From: CAWFNW01 sp963817405
Lineage (GTDB): Bacteria > Actinomycetota > Coriobacteriia > Anaerosomatales > Anaerosomataceae
Direction: 5' to 3'
Assembly (NCBI GenBank): GCA_963817405.1
Contig: CAWFNW010000003.1
Span: forward strand, 372,001 to 436,000
Length of the DNA stretch: 64,000 bases
Made by a program: the position numbers and the translations under genes. Below the pieces are notes generated by a model. It had not been told where the DNA came from. It saw only the letters and a program-made list of their open reading frames with translations, and made no database searches. Of the stretch, positions 51,914 to 60,222 are shown piece after piece. Position 1 is the first letter of the stretch. Every line of letters begins with the position of its first letter.

Positions 51914-53200
51914 ATGCGCACCATCCGTATCGGCCTCGTCGGCCTCGGTACCGTCGGCTCAGGGGTCGTCGAGATCATCAACCGCCACGTAGCTGACTTC
52001 GGCCGCCGCGCGAACGTGTCGCTCGAGCTGGCGCGCTGTGCCGATCGCGACCGCGCGCGCGCCGAGGCACTGGGGATCGCACCTGAGCGCTTCTCGGACG
52101 ATTGGCATGCTGTGGTGGACGACCCGGACATCGATGTCGTGGTCGAACTCATCGGTGGCACCGGCGTCGCGCGGGAGGTCGTGCTGGCTGCGCTCGCGGC
52201 GGGTAAGAGCGTCGTCACGGCCAACAAGGCGCTCATGGCAAGCCACGGCCACGAGGCCATGGACGCCGCAAAGCTCCACGGCGTGGATCTCCTGTTCGAG
52301 GCGGCGGTCGGCGGCGGGATCCCAATCATCGGCCCGCTCAAACATTCGCTCGTGGGCAACGAGGTGAACGCCGTCTACGGTATTGTGAACGGCACCACCA
52401 ACTACATGCTCACCCGGATGGCGGAAGACGGGCTCGACTACGCCTCCGCGCTTGCCGAGGCACAGGCTCACGGCTTCGCCGAGGCCGACCCGACTGCCGA
52501 TGTCGATGGGCTGGACGCTGCCGCGAAGATCGCCATCCTCGCGTCGATCGCGTTCAACTCGCGCGTTGAGCTGAAGGACGTGCCAGTCGAGGGTATTCGC
52601 TCCATCACGCCGCAGGACATCGCGTATGCAGCCGAGATGGGCTACGCGATCAAGCTGATGGCGCTTGCTCGGCGCGAGAACGGCGGAATCGACGTGCGCG
52701 TGCATCCGACGATGATCCGCGCCGATCATCCCCTCGCCAAGGTCAGCGGCGTCTACAACGCCATCTACGTCGTGGGCGACTCAGTCGGTGAGACGATGTT
52801 CTTCGGCGAGGGCGCCGGTTCGCTGCCCGCAGCGAGCGCCGTCGTGGGCGACGTCATCGAGGTCGCCCGGCACATCGGCAGCGGCTGTCTCAACCTTGTC
52901 GGCTGCACGTGCAGCGACGAACTCGCGCTTCGCGATATGGGCGATCTCATGACCGAGTACTACGTGCGCCTGCACGTCGCGGACCAGCCCGGCGTGCTGG
53001 CCGCGGTTGCGGGCGTCTTCGGTGACCACGGCGTCTCGCTCGCTTCGGTGATCCAGAAGCGCACAGTCGAGGAGGGGGCGGAGATCGTCTACGTGACGCA
53101 CCGCGCGTCCGAGCGCTCCGTGCGCGCCGCGCTCGACGTGATCGCTGCGCTCGACGTCCTGGACGCCGTCGGCACCGTCATCAGGGTTGAAGACCTGTGA
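51914..53200 (+). CDS. hom: Homoserine dehydrogenase
   Basis: NAD(P)-dependent enzyme of 428 residues reducing aspartate semialdehyde to homoserine. NAD motif IGLVGLGTVGSGVV; AVGGGIPIIGPLKHSL; GIVNGTTNYMLTRM with the catalytic-domain signature; C-terminal ACT domain from about residue 350 (LHVADQPGVLAAVAGVFGDH), the usual threonine feedback site. The ATG at 51914 has GGAGG five bases upstream. Overlaps thrB as GTGA. Confidence 0.95.
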   Translation: MRTIRIGLVGLGTVGSGVVEIINRHVADFGRRANVSLELARCADRDRARAEALGIAPERFSDDWHAVVDDPDIDVVVELIGGTGVAREVVLAALAAGKSVVTANKALMASHGHEAMDAAKLHGVDLLFEAAVGGGIPIIGPLKHSLVGNEVNAVYGIVNGTTNYMLTRMAEDGLDYASALAEAQAHGFAEADPTADVDGLDAAAKIAILASIAFNSRVELKDVPVEGIRSITPQDIAYAAEMGYAIKLMALARRENGGIDVRVHPTMIRADHPLAKVSGVYNAIYVVGDSVGETMFFGEGAGSLPAASAVVGDVIEVARHIGSGCLNLVGCTCSDELALRDMGDLMTEYYVRLHVADQPGVLAAVAGVFGDHGVSLASVIQKRTVEEGAEIVYVTHRASERSVRAALDVIAALDVLDAVGTVIRVEDL

Positions 53201-54123
53201 GCCTTGCGCCCGAGCTGCGTGTCCGGGTTCCTGCCACCTCGGCGAATCTCGGTCCGGGCTACGACGCGTTCGGCCTCGCGCTCGACCTCTGCAACGAGTT
53301 CGAGGCGCGTCCTGCCGAGCGGTGGTCGGTCCGCGTCGAGGGCGAGGGTGCCGGCCTGCTTCGCGAGGACGCCTCGAACGAGGTGGTGCGGGCCATCCAG
53401 CGGGTGTTCTGCGAGGTACAGGCGTACGACCGTGCTGCCGACATCGTGTGCCGGAACCGGATTCCCGTCGGTCGAGGACTCGGCTCCTCTGCTGCCGCCA
53501 TCGTCGGAGGGGTCGTCATCGGTAACCGCCTGACCGGCGAGCGCTTGAACAGCCAGCGCCTCCTGGAACTCGCTACCGAGCTCGAGGGCCACCCCGACAA
53601 CGTCGCGGCGGCGCTCCTCGGTGGCTTCACCGTAAGCGTCCGCGAGGCGGGTGCCGTGCGTTCCGTGCGCGTCGATCCGGCCGGCGGCGTGGCCGCCGTC
53701 GTGGTTGTCGGCGACGCGCCGCTCGCCACAAGCACGGCGCGTTCCGCGCTGCCGGCGTCGGTGCCACATGCCGATGCCGCCGCCAATGCCGGGCGTGCCG
53801 CGCTCGTCGCGCTCGGTCTGGCAACCGGGGACAGCGAGACGCTGCGACTCGGGCTTCACGATCTGCTGCACGAGCAGTACCGCGCATCGCTCATGGCTGA
53901 ATTCGCTGCCGTGCGCGACGCGCTTGAGGACGCCGGCGTTGGTCCGGCCGTGCTGTCGGGAGCCGGTCCGACGGTGCTTGCGCTCGTTCTTGGCGAGAGC
54001 GACGCTGAGGCGCTCGCGCGGGCGGGTTCGGCAGCTGCAGCAGTCGGCCACTCATTGGGTGAGGGTCGCTACGGGGGCGTACTCGCACTGGGGATCGCCC
54101 GCAGGGGTACCGTCGAAAGCTGA
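53197..54123 (+). CDS. thrB: Homoserine kinase
   Basis: GHMP-family kinase of 308 residues phosphorylating homoserine for threonine synthesis. VRVPATSANLGPGYDAFGLA at the N-terminus, the ATP loop PVGRGLGSSAAAIVGG (about 89-104), and LSGAGPTVLALV near the C-terminus are all family motifs. GTG start coupled to hom. Threonine synthase is not in the window. Confidence 0.94.
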   Translation: MSLAPELRVRVPATSANLGPGYDAFGLALDLCNEFEARPAERWSVRVEGEGAGLLREDASNEVVRAIQRVFCEVQAYDRAADIVCRNRIPVGRGLGSSAAAIVGGVVIGNRLTGERLNSQRLLELATELEGHPDNVAAALLGGFTVSVREAGAVRSVRVDPAGGVAAVVVVGDAPLATSTARSALPASVPHADAAANAGRAALVALGLATGDSETLRLGLHDLLHEQYRASLMAEFAAVRDALEDAGVGPAVLSGAGPTVLALVLGESDAEALARAGSAAAAVGHSLGEGRYGGVLALGIARRGTVES

Positions 54124-54136
54124 AGGAGCGACGCGG

Positions 54137-55528
54137 GTGCAAGGAGCTGCTCTCAGTGACGCCCGGTTCGCGCCGCGGGGGGAAGTCGTCGCGGCTGCGC
54201 TCGGCGTCGTGCTCGCGGGCTCCGCGGCCGCCTTCGCTGCGCTCGCCGGCGTTCAGTGGGACGGGACGGACGTGCTGCTCTACGGCGGCCTCACGCTGCT
54301 TCTGGGCGTCGTCGGGCTCCTGAGCACGGACGCCGGGTTGACTCTCCTCATCATCGCGATCCCGTTCCACGACGCCCTCACGCTTGGTCCGCCCGCGGTG
54401 CCGTTCACCGCCGCGCACGTGTTGCTCGGGGCCGTCATCATCGGGTGGCTCGTACGAATCGTGCGAACAGGGCGTGCGGCACTTCCCACGCTCACGCCGC
54501 TCTCGATTGCCCTGTCGTTTCCCGTGCTTGCGGCTCTGTCGTCCCTGCCGACGTCCGTAGCGCCGGGAGCGACGGCATTCGAGTCGTTCCGCCTCCTCTC
54601 GCTGTGGCTGCTTGCCCTGGTCTTTGCCTCGCGAGCCTCGACGCCCGCCCGCGCGCGGCGCCTTGTCGCGATCCTTGTCGCCGTCGCCTGCGGCATGGCC
54701 GCGGTGGCGGCCCTGCAGTATCGGGGAGTGGATATCGGATCGGTCGCGACGCAGGGCCTCCTCTCCGGCGACTTGCTCGTGCGCCCGGCAGCCTTCTTCC
54801 TCGACCCGAACTTCCTCGGTGGCTATCTGTCGGTTGCCGCGCTTGCGGCACTCGCGTTCGTGGTCAGGTCCCGACGCTGGGTGACCGCGCTCGTCTGGCT
54901 TCTCGCCGCCGGGGTCTGCACGGCGGGTATGGCGATCACGGCTTCGCGCTCGGCCGCCGTGGGATACGTCGTGGGCATGCTCGTCGTCGTGGCGACCGCT
55001 CCTTCGAAGCGCCGCACCGCGCTTATCATCGGGGGGCTGCTGGTGGCTGCCACTGCCCTTCCGCTCCTGCCGGGACAGGTGGCCGAGCGGTTCACCGGCC
55101 TCCTCGCACCGCAGGCGGAGGGGTCGCTCACGACGCGGTCGCTAATGGCCGAGTCGAGCGTGGAGATGCTCGGTGACTACTGGGTTTTCGGGACAGGACT
55201 CGGCGCCTTTGACGCCGCGTACCCGCCGTACCGGCGACCCGGAGCGCTGCCGCGGATTCTTCACCCGCACCAGCTCCCGCTTGCGATGTGGGTCGAGATG
55301 GGACTGCTGGGCCTGATCGCCGAGATAGGCCTTGTGGCCGGCGTGCTGATCGCGTGGCGCCAGGCCGCGAGGCGGGGCTACCCGGGGGTGTCGGCGGTGG
55401 CGCTCGCCGCCGTGGTCGCTCTTCTGGTGCAGTCGCTCTTCCAGTACTATCTGTTCTTCGAGTACCTGTGGTTGTTCCTGGGACTTCTGGCGGCGTCATC
55501 CCTTCACGAGGAGCACGCGCATGCCTGA
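54137..55528 (+). CDS. O-antigen ligase/Wzy-like membrane protein
   Basis: Polytopic membrane protein of 463 residues with about 12 hydrophobic segments. The Wzy_C-like extracellular loop is around FLDPNFLGGYLSVAALAALA and YWVFGTGLGAFDAAYPPYRR with HPHQLPLAMWVEMGLLGLI, as in polysaccharide polymerases and ligases. The GTG at 54137 follows GAAGGAG by eight bases. It overlaps the Wzz-like gene and thus forms a polymerase/chain-length pair, apart from the main polysaccharide cluster at the window start. No TPR tail, unlike the ligase at 8925. Confidence 0.82.
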   Translation: MQGAALSDARFAPRGEVVAAALGVVLAGSAAAFAALAGVQWDGTDVLLYGGLTLLLGVVGLLSTDAGLTLLIIAIPFHDALTLGPPAVPFTAAHVLLGAVIIGWLVRIVRTGRAALPTLTPLSIALSFPVLAALSSLPTSVAPGATAFESFRLLSLWLLALVFASRASTPARARRLVAILVAVACGMAAVAALQYRGVDIGSVATQGLLSGDLLVRPAAFFLDPNFLGGYLSVAALAALAFVVRSRRWVTALVWLLAAGVCTAGMAITASRSAAVGYVVGMLVVVATAPSKRRTALIIGGLLVAATALPLLPGQVAERFTGLLAPQAEGSLTTRSLMAESSVEMLGDYWVFGTGLGAFDAAYPPYRRPGALPRILHPHQLPLAMWVEMGLLGLIAEIGLVAGVLIAWRQAARRGYPGVSAVALAAVVALLVQSLFQYYLFFEYLWLFLGLLAASSLHEEHAHA

Positions 55529-56291
55529 TCAAGGAGCTCATCCGTCGTACCTCGCCGCCGTTCGCCGACAGTGGTGGATTCCTCTCCTGTGTGCGTTGGC
55601 TGCCGCGGTCGTGGCCGTCGTTGCGACATCGAAAGCGCCCGCTCCGGAGTACCAGGCGCGGGCAGTCATCGTGATCGACAATTCCACGCTCTCCGCATAT
55701 CCGGACCTTCCGCGTCCGGATGACATGCTCAAGGAGATTAAGCAGGGCGAGTTCATTGCGTACGTTGCGGATGTCGCGTCCGTTGAGACCGACACGGTGA
55801 GTGCGGCTCTCGACGTATTCACGCTCGAGGACCCCCAGTCGCAGCTGGTGGTCACGTTCGAGTCACCCACGGAGAGCGTCGCGACCTCGGCGGCGACCAA
55901 CGCCGCGACACGCATCACCGAGCGAGCGTCGGAACTCAGCGGCAAGGAGATCAAGGCTCTTCGACAGCGCGTCGACGCGACCGACCGAGCGCTCAAGGCC
56001 GTCCGCAGAATCCAGCTCGACGCCGGGAGGAATGCGTCGGCGAGTCTCGCCCTCGACTTGATCGGGACCGAATGGGAGATGCAGCTGCGGCTCTACGAAG
56101 ACCGTCTTCATCTCCGCGCGATCGAGTCCGCGTACTACTACAACGGTAACGTGCGCATCACCAACATCTCGCCGACTCTGAGACGTTCGACGACCGTCGC
56201 GGGTGCCATCGTCGTCGGACTGCTCCTGGGCCTGGTCATCGCCGTATTCCGGGAAGCGCTGTTCGTCCGCAAGAGCGCACCTGCCGCGTAG
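55521..56291 (+). CDS. Wzz-like chain-length determinant protein
   Basis: A protein of 256 residues with a TM helix near each end (about 18-36, IPLLCALAAAVVAVVATS; about 227-246, AGAIVVGLLLGLVIAVF) and an extracytoplasmic helical middle rich in coiled-coil-like sequence. SAYPDLPRPDDMLKEI and NVRITNISPTL fit Wzz/YveK-type polysaccharide co-polymerases. No fused tyrosine kinase domain. It overlaps the preceding polymerase-like gene by 8 bp, consistent with joint control of polymer length. Confidence 0.75.
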   Translation: MPDQGAHPSYLAAVRRQWWIPLLCALAAAVVAVVATSKAPAPEYQARAVIVIDNSTLSAYPDLPRPDDMLKEIKQGEFIAYVADVASVETDTVSAALDVFTLEDPQSQLVVTFESPTESVATSAATNAATRITERASELSGKEIKALRQRVDATDRALKAVRRIQLDAGRNASASLALDLIGTEWEMQLRLYEDRLHLRAIESAYYYNGNVRITNISPTLRRSTTVAGAIVVGLLLGLVIAVFREALFVRKSAPAA

Positions 56292-56423
56292 TGCCGACGG
56301 CCCCGACGCCGAGTGCGGCGTTTTGGGGAACAATCGAAGCAGTCCCAGGATTCTCGCCGAATCGTTCCGCCATCCCCGTTCGAACCAAGCGAGCAGAGCG
56401 CTACCATGCCGGCCGGAGGACGT

Positions 56424-57266
56424 ATGAGCGACAGAGCCCCGATCGTTATCGCGCAGATCTCGGATCTACACTGTGGGTCGCAGTACCACATCCCGAGCCT
56501 CGCCACCCGGGTGGTCGACGAGATCAACGATCTCGCTCCCGATGCGCTCGTGGTGACCGGCGACCTGACGGACATGGGGTTCCGCCAGGAGTACAAGGCC
56601 GCGCGGAAGCTCATCTCGCGCATGCACGTCGAGCGCACGATCGTGCTCCCGGGGAACCACGACGCGCGAAACGTCGGGGACATGCACTTCGAGGAGCTCT
56701 TCGGGGCCCGTTCCACCGAGCTTCGCTTCGAGGGCGTCCGTATCCTCGGCCTCGATTCCTCTGAGCCCGATCTTGACACCGGCCGGGTCGGCCGCGAGCG
56801 CTACCGCTGGATCGAGGAGCGCTTCAGCGAGCCGGACGAGTTCAAGGTCGTGTGTCTGCACCACCACCTGATTCCGGTCCCCGGGACCGGTCGCGAGCGC
56901 AATATCGTCCATGATGCCGGCGACCTGCTGCAGGTGCTCACTACGAGCGGGTGCGATCTCGTCTTGTGCGGCCACAAGCACGTGCCCAATGTGTGGCGGC
57001 TCGAGAGCCTCGTGATCGTGAATGCCGGTACCGCGTGCTCGTACCGCCTGCGCGGCCGGACGCGCGCCTCGTACAACATCATCGAGCTCTGGCCCGATCG
57101 CGTGCGGGTCATCCTCAAGCACCCGTTCGATCTACCGGAAGTCGTCGCGGACTACCAGAGGACCGGCAGCCGCCTGTGCGCATGGCAGCCGTGTGGCGTG
57201 CCCCGCGACGACAAACCCGAGGACTCGGCGGTCGAGTCGTCGGTTCCGGAGGGGACCACGCCGTGA
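56424..57266 (+). CDS. Calcineurin-like metallophosphoesterase
   Basis: Class III cyclic-nucleotide phosphodiesterase-like (CpdA-like) enzyme of about 280 residues. The dimetal motifs are in order: QISDLHCGSQYH, VTGDLTDMG, LPGNHDARN, CLHHHLIP and LCGHKHVPN. ATG 56424 has GGAGG four bases upstream; ATG 56406 is a less likely alternative. The stop overlaps the cyclic 2,3-diphosphoglycerate synthetase start as GTGA. This coupling suggests, without proof, that it hydrolyses a phosphate compound of that pathway, perhaps the cyclic product, or is a regulator of its level. Confidence 0.87.
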   Translation: MSDRAPIVIAQISDLHCGSQYHIPSLATRVVDEINDLAPDALVVTGDLTDMGFRQEYKAARKLISRMHVERTIVLPGNHDARNVGDMHFEELFGARSTELRFEGVRILGLDSSEPDLDTGRVGRERYRWIEERFSEPDEFKVVCLHHHLIPVPGTGRERNIVHDAGDLLQVLTTSGCDLVLCGHKHVPNVWRLESLVIVNAGTACSYRLRGRTRASYNIIELWPDRVRVILKHPFDLPEVVADYQRTGSRLCAWQPCGVPRDDKPEDSAVESSVPEGTTP

Positions 57267-58603
57267 GCACGGTTGTTGCGCTCATCGATGGGGAGCACTA
57301 CCCGCCGGTCGTGCGGACCGCCCTTGCCGCTCTCGGCGCCGAGTTCGACGTCGTGACCGCAGCGTTCATCGGCGGGACCGAGAAGGTGGACGCGCAGCCA
57401 GCCGGGGTGTACGGCGTGCCCGTCGTCTTTGGCGACACCGCAGAGGAGGCGTTGCGCGCCGCCATCATCCGCTACCGTCCCGCGGCGATCGTGGATCTCT
57501 CGGACGAGCCGGTACTCTCGGCGTCTGATCGCTTCCGCCTCGCGTCGATCGCCCTCAGCGAGGGCGTCGAGTACCGCGGCGCGGACTTCCGCTTCACGCC
57601 GCCGTGCCCTCGCCTTCGCCTGCGAACGCCGGCACTGGCGATCATCGGTACCGGCAAGCGCGTCGGCAAGACGGCGATCTCCGCGCACGTGGCGCGCAGA
57701 CTCGTCGCGCAGGGCCGCAACATCGTCGTGGTGGCGATGGGCCGAGGCGGCCCGCCCGAGCCCGAGCTCATCCGCGGCGACCAGGTGCAGCTCACCACCG
57801 AGGACCTGCTCGAACTCGCCGCGCAGGGTAAGCACGCCTCGTCCGACAACTACGAGGACGCGGTCATGAGTCGTGTGACCACGGTGGGCTGCAGGCGCTG
57901 TGGTGGCGGCATGGCGGGTGACACGTTCTTCAGCAACGTCCCCGAAGGTGCGCGGCTTGCCGACGGGCTCGGGAAGGAGCTCGTGGTGCTCGAGGGCTCG
58001 GGTGCCGCTATACCGCCGGTCGGGGCGGATGCGACACTGCTCGTGGTCGGCGCCGGGCAGGGGATCGGGTACGTACGGGACTACTTCGGTCCGTTCCGGC
58101 TTGCGCGAGCCGATGCCGTGGTGATCGCCGGTGCTGAAGGGCCGATCGCCTCCCGGGAGGAGATCGAGGCACTGCTCGCGGCAGTCCAGGAGTTGCGTCC
58201 GGGCATCCCGGTCGTGGCGACAACGTTCCGCCCGCGCCCGATCGCGCCTGTCGCCGGCGCTCGGGTGTTCTTCGCGACGACGGCGCCGGCGTCGCTCCTC
58301 CCGCTACTCTCGGCCCATCTCGAGCGCGAGCACGGCTGTACGGTCGTCGGTGCGAGCTCGCACCTCTCGAACCGCGCCCTGCTGCGCGCCGACATGGCAG
58401 ACGCCGTCGGGACCTTCGATCTGCTCGTGACCGAGCTCAAGGCGGCGGCGATCGACGTGGTCGCGGCCGTCGGCGCAGACATCGGCGTGCCGACCGTGCT
58501 GTGCGACAACGTGCCGGTGCCTGTGCTCGGCGGGGACCTGGACGCGGCGCTCGATGCTGTGGTGGCGAGGGCGTTTGACCGGGGCGAACGGGGGGTCGAG
58601 TAA
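57263..58603 (+). CDS. cpgS: Cyclic 2,3-diphosphoglycerate synthetase
   Basis: A cytoplasmic protein of 446 residues matching archaeal cDPGS, which closes 2,3-diphosphoglycerate to the cyclic anhydride with ATP. An N-terminal domain (about 1-120) precedes a P-loop IIGTGKRVGKTAIS (about 127-140), then VVVAMGRGGPPEPELI (about 155-170) and GCRRCGGGMAGDTFFSNV. The C-terminal nucleotide-fold half has VLEGSGAAIPPVGAD and VVGAGQGIGYVRDYFGP. Recognition rests on recollection of the family from methanogens such as Methanothermus fervidus. Strong context support: the next gene is 2-phosphoglycerate kinase, the preceding step. Start overlaps the phosphoesterase; stop overlaps the kinase as TAATG. Confidence 0.82.
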   Translation: MSTVVALIDGEHYPPVVRTALAALGAEFDVVTAAFIGGTEKVDAQPAGVYGVPVVFGDTAEEALRAAIIRYRPAAIVDLSDEPVLSASDRFRLASIALSEGVEYRGADFRFTPPCPRLRLRTPALAIIGTGKRVGKTAISAHVARRLVAQGRNIVVVAMGRGGPPEPELIRGDQVQLTTEDLLELAAQGKHASSDNYEDAVMSRVTTVGCRRCGGGMAGDTFFSNVPEGARLADGLGKELVVLEGSGAAIPPVGADATLLVVGAGQGIGYVRDYFGPFRLARADAVVIAGAEGPIASREEIEALLAAVQELRPGIPVVATTFRPRPIAPVAGARVFFATTAPASLLPLLSAHLEREHGCTVVGASSHLSNRALLRADMADAVGTFDLLVTELKAAAIDVVAAVGADIGVPTVLCDNVPVPVLGGDLDAALDAVVARAFDRGERGVE

Positions 58604-59553
58604 TGCAGCCGCAGGACCCGCCGATCATCATCAAGGACAAGAGGCACGGCCTGCCCTACAGCAAAGGACTGATGGCCCAGTCGTTTACCGCGTGCGGGCT
58701 GTCTCCCGCGCGCGCATACCTTGTCGCCCAGGCCATCCAAGATGATCTGCGGGCTCGCGACGTGCGTGAGATAGCGCTCGAGGAGCTCGAGACGATGGCG
58801 ACCGCTGTCCTCCAAGAGCACGCCGGCGAGGAGTATGCGCTCAGGTACCGGCGGCTGCGCGAGCTCTCGCGAGCCGACCGCCCGCTCGTCATCCTGATCG
58901 GAGGCACGACCGGCGTCGGCAAGTCGACGATCGCCACTGAGATCGCCCACCGTCTCGGCATCACGCGAATTGTAAGCACGGATTCCATTCGCGAGGTAAT
59001 GCGTGGTATCTTTGCACGGGACCTCATGCCGGCGATCTACGAGTCGTCGTTCAACGCCTGGCGCGGACTTCGGGTCCCGGTACCCCATGGCGCCAACCCG
59101 GTCATCGTCGGTTTCCGCGAGCAGACCGCCGTGGTGTTGACTGCGATACGCGCGCTCGTCGACCGGGCTGTGGCCGAGGGCGAGAGCATCGTCGTCGAGG
59201 GGGTGCACGTTGTCCCCGGTTACATCGAACCCTTGCAGTTCCGGAACGCCTCGGTCGTTCCGGTACTCATCGCGGTCGATGACGAGGAGTCGCATCGTAG
59301 CCACTTCTACATTCGTGAGGTCCAAACGGACGGGACGCGCCCGTTCGAGCGGTACCGGGCGAACTTCGGCAACATCAGGCTCCTTGGGGCGTACATCGAG
59401 GACCTGGCGATCGAACACGGCGTGCCCGTGGTGCGGAGCCAGCAGCTGGACCGGACGGTCGCCGAGGTGCTCGAGCTTGTGGTCAACGCGGCGATCCGCA
59501 ACGACGAGGGTCTCAAGGTACGGCGGGCAGCGCCCGCGCGAGAAGGGGAGTAG
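58603..59553 (+). CDS. pgk2: 2-phosphoglycerate kinase with ATP-cone
   Basis: Kinase of 316 residues making 2,3-diphosphoglycerate from 2-phosphoglycerate and ATP, the first step to cyclic 2,3-diphosphoglycerate. The N-terminal region (about 1-90; LPYSKGLMAQSFTACGLSPA) looks like an ATP-cone, a nucleotide-sensing regulatory domain seen in archaeal 2PGK. The kinase P-loop is LIGGTTGVGKSTIATEIA (about 98-115). VSTDSIREVMRG and VVEGVHVVPGYI continue the fold. The ATG overlaps the cDPGS stop by one base, so the two enzymes should be made together. Confidence 0.85.
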   Translation: MQPQDPPIIIKDKRHGLPYSKGLMAQSFTACGLSPARAYLVAQAIQDDLRARDVREIALEELETMATAVLQEHAGEEYALRYRRLRELSRADRPLVILIGGTTGVGKSTIATEIAHRLGITRIVSTDSIREVMRGIFARDLMPAIYESSFNAWRGLRVPVPHGANPVIVGFREQTAVVLTAIRALVDRAVAEGESIVVEGVHVVPGYIEPLQFRNASVVPVLIAVDDEESHRSHFYIREVQTDGTRPFERYRANFGNIRLLGAYIEDLAIEHGVPVVRSQQLDRTVAEVLELVVNAAIRNDEGLKVRRAAPAREGE

Positions 59554-59559
59554 AAGAAG

Positions 59560-60222
59560 ATGAAGTTCTTCCTGGACACGGCCAACATCAGTCACATCGA
59601 GGAGGCCAATTCCTGGGGCGTCCTGGCCGGCGTGACCACCAACCCGTCGCTTTACGCGAAGGAAGGCGGGCGTCTCGCGGACTTCCACGGGCATATTCAG
59701 CGGATCTGCGCGATCGTCGACGGCCCGGTTTCGGCTGAGACGGTGGGACTCAAGCGCGATGAGATCGTGCGCGAAGGCGAGGAGCTCGCCGCCCTCGCGT
59801 CCAACGTCATCGTTAAGGTGCCCGTGATGCCCGAGGGCCTTGCCGCCACCAAGACGCTGTACGAGCGTGGCATCGCCGTGAACATGACGCTTTGCTTCAC
59901 GGTGCCGCAGGCGCTCCTGTCTGCACGTGCCGGGGCGCGCTACGTGTCGCCGTTCGTAGGCCGCTTCGACGACATCTCCGAAGATGGCCTCGAGCATCTT
60001 GGCAACATGGTGGCAGCGCTCAACAACTATGACTTCGGCCACGAGGTCGAGGTCATCGCGGCGTCGATCCGCCACAACCAGCACGTGGTGGCGGCCGCGC
60101 TCATGGGGGTGGACATCGCGACCGTGCCGTTCGCCGTCCTCGAGAAGCTCGTCAAGCACCCCCTGACCGACCGTGGCCTGGAGTCCTTCCTGGCCGACTG
60201 GGAGAAAGTGAAGAACGCATGA
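59560..60222 (+). CDS. Transaldolase, TalC/FSA-type
   Basis: Class I aldolase of 220 residues. FFLDTANISHIEEA at the N-terminus, GVTTNPSLYAKEG, the Schiff-base Lys in NVIVKVPVMPEG, and YVSPFVGRFDD are diagnostic. The Phe in SPFVGR matches transaldolases, whereas fructose-6-phosphate aldolase has Tyr there, so transaldolase activity is the better guess. Six bases after the kinase and overlapping rho by 4 bp, it belongs to the same operon and ties the pathway to sugar phosphates. Confidence 0.9.
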   Translation: MKFFLDTANISHIEEANSWGVLAGVTTNPSLYAKEGGRLADFHGHIQRICAIVDGPVSAETVGLKRDEIVREGEELAALASNVIVKVPVMPEGLAATKTLYERGIAVNMTLCFTVPQALLSARAGARYVSPFVGRFDDISEDGLEHLGNMVAALNNYDFGHEVEVIAASIRHNQHVVAAALMGVDIATVPFAVLEKLVKHPLTDRGLESFLADWEKVKNA

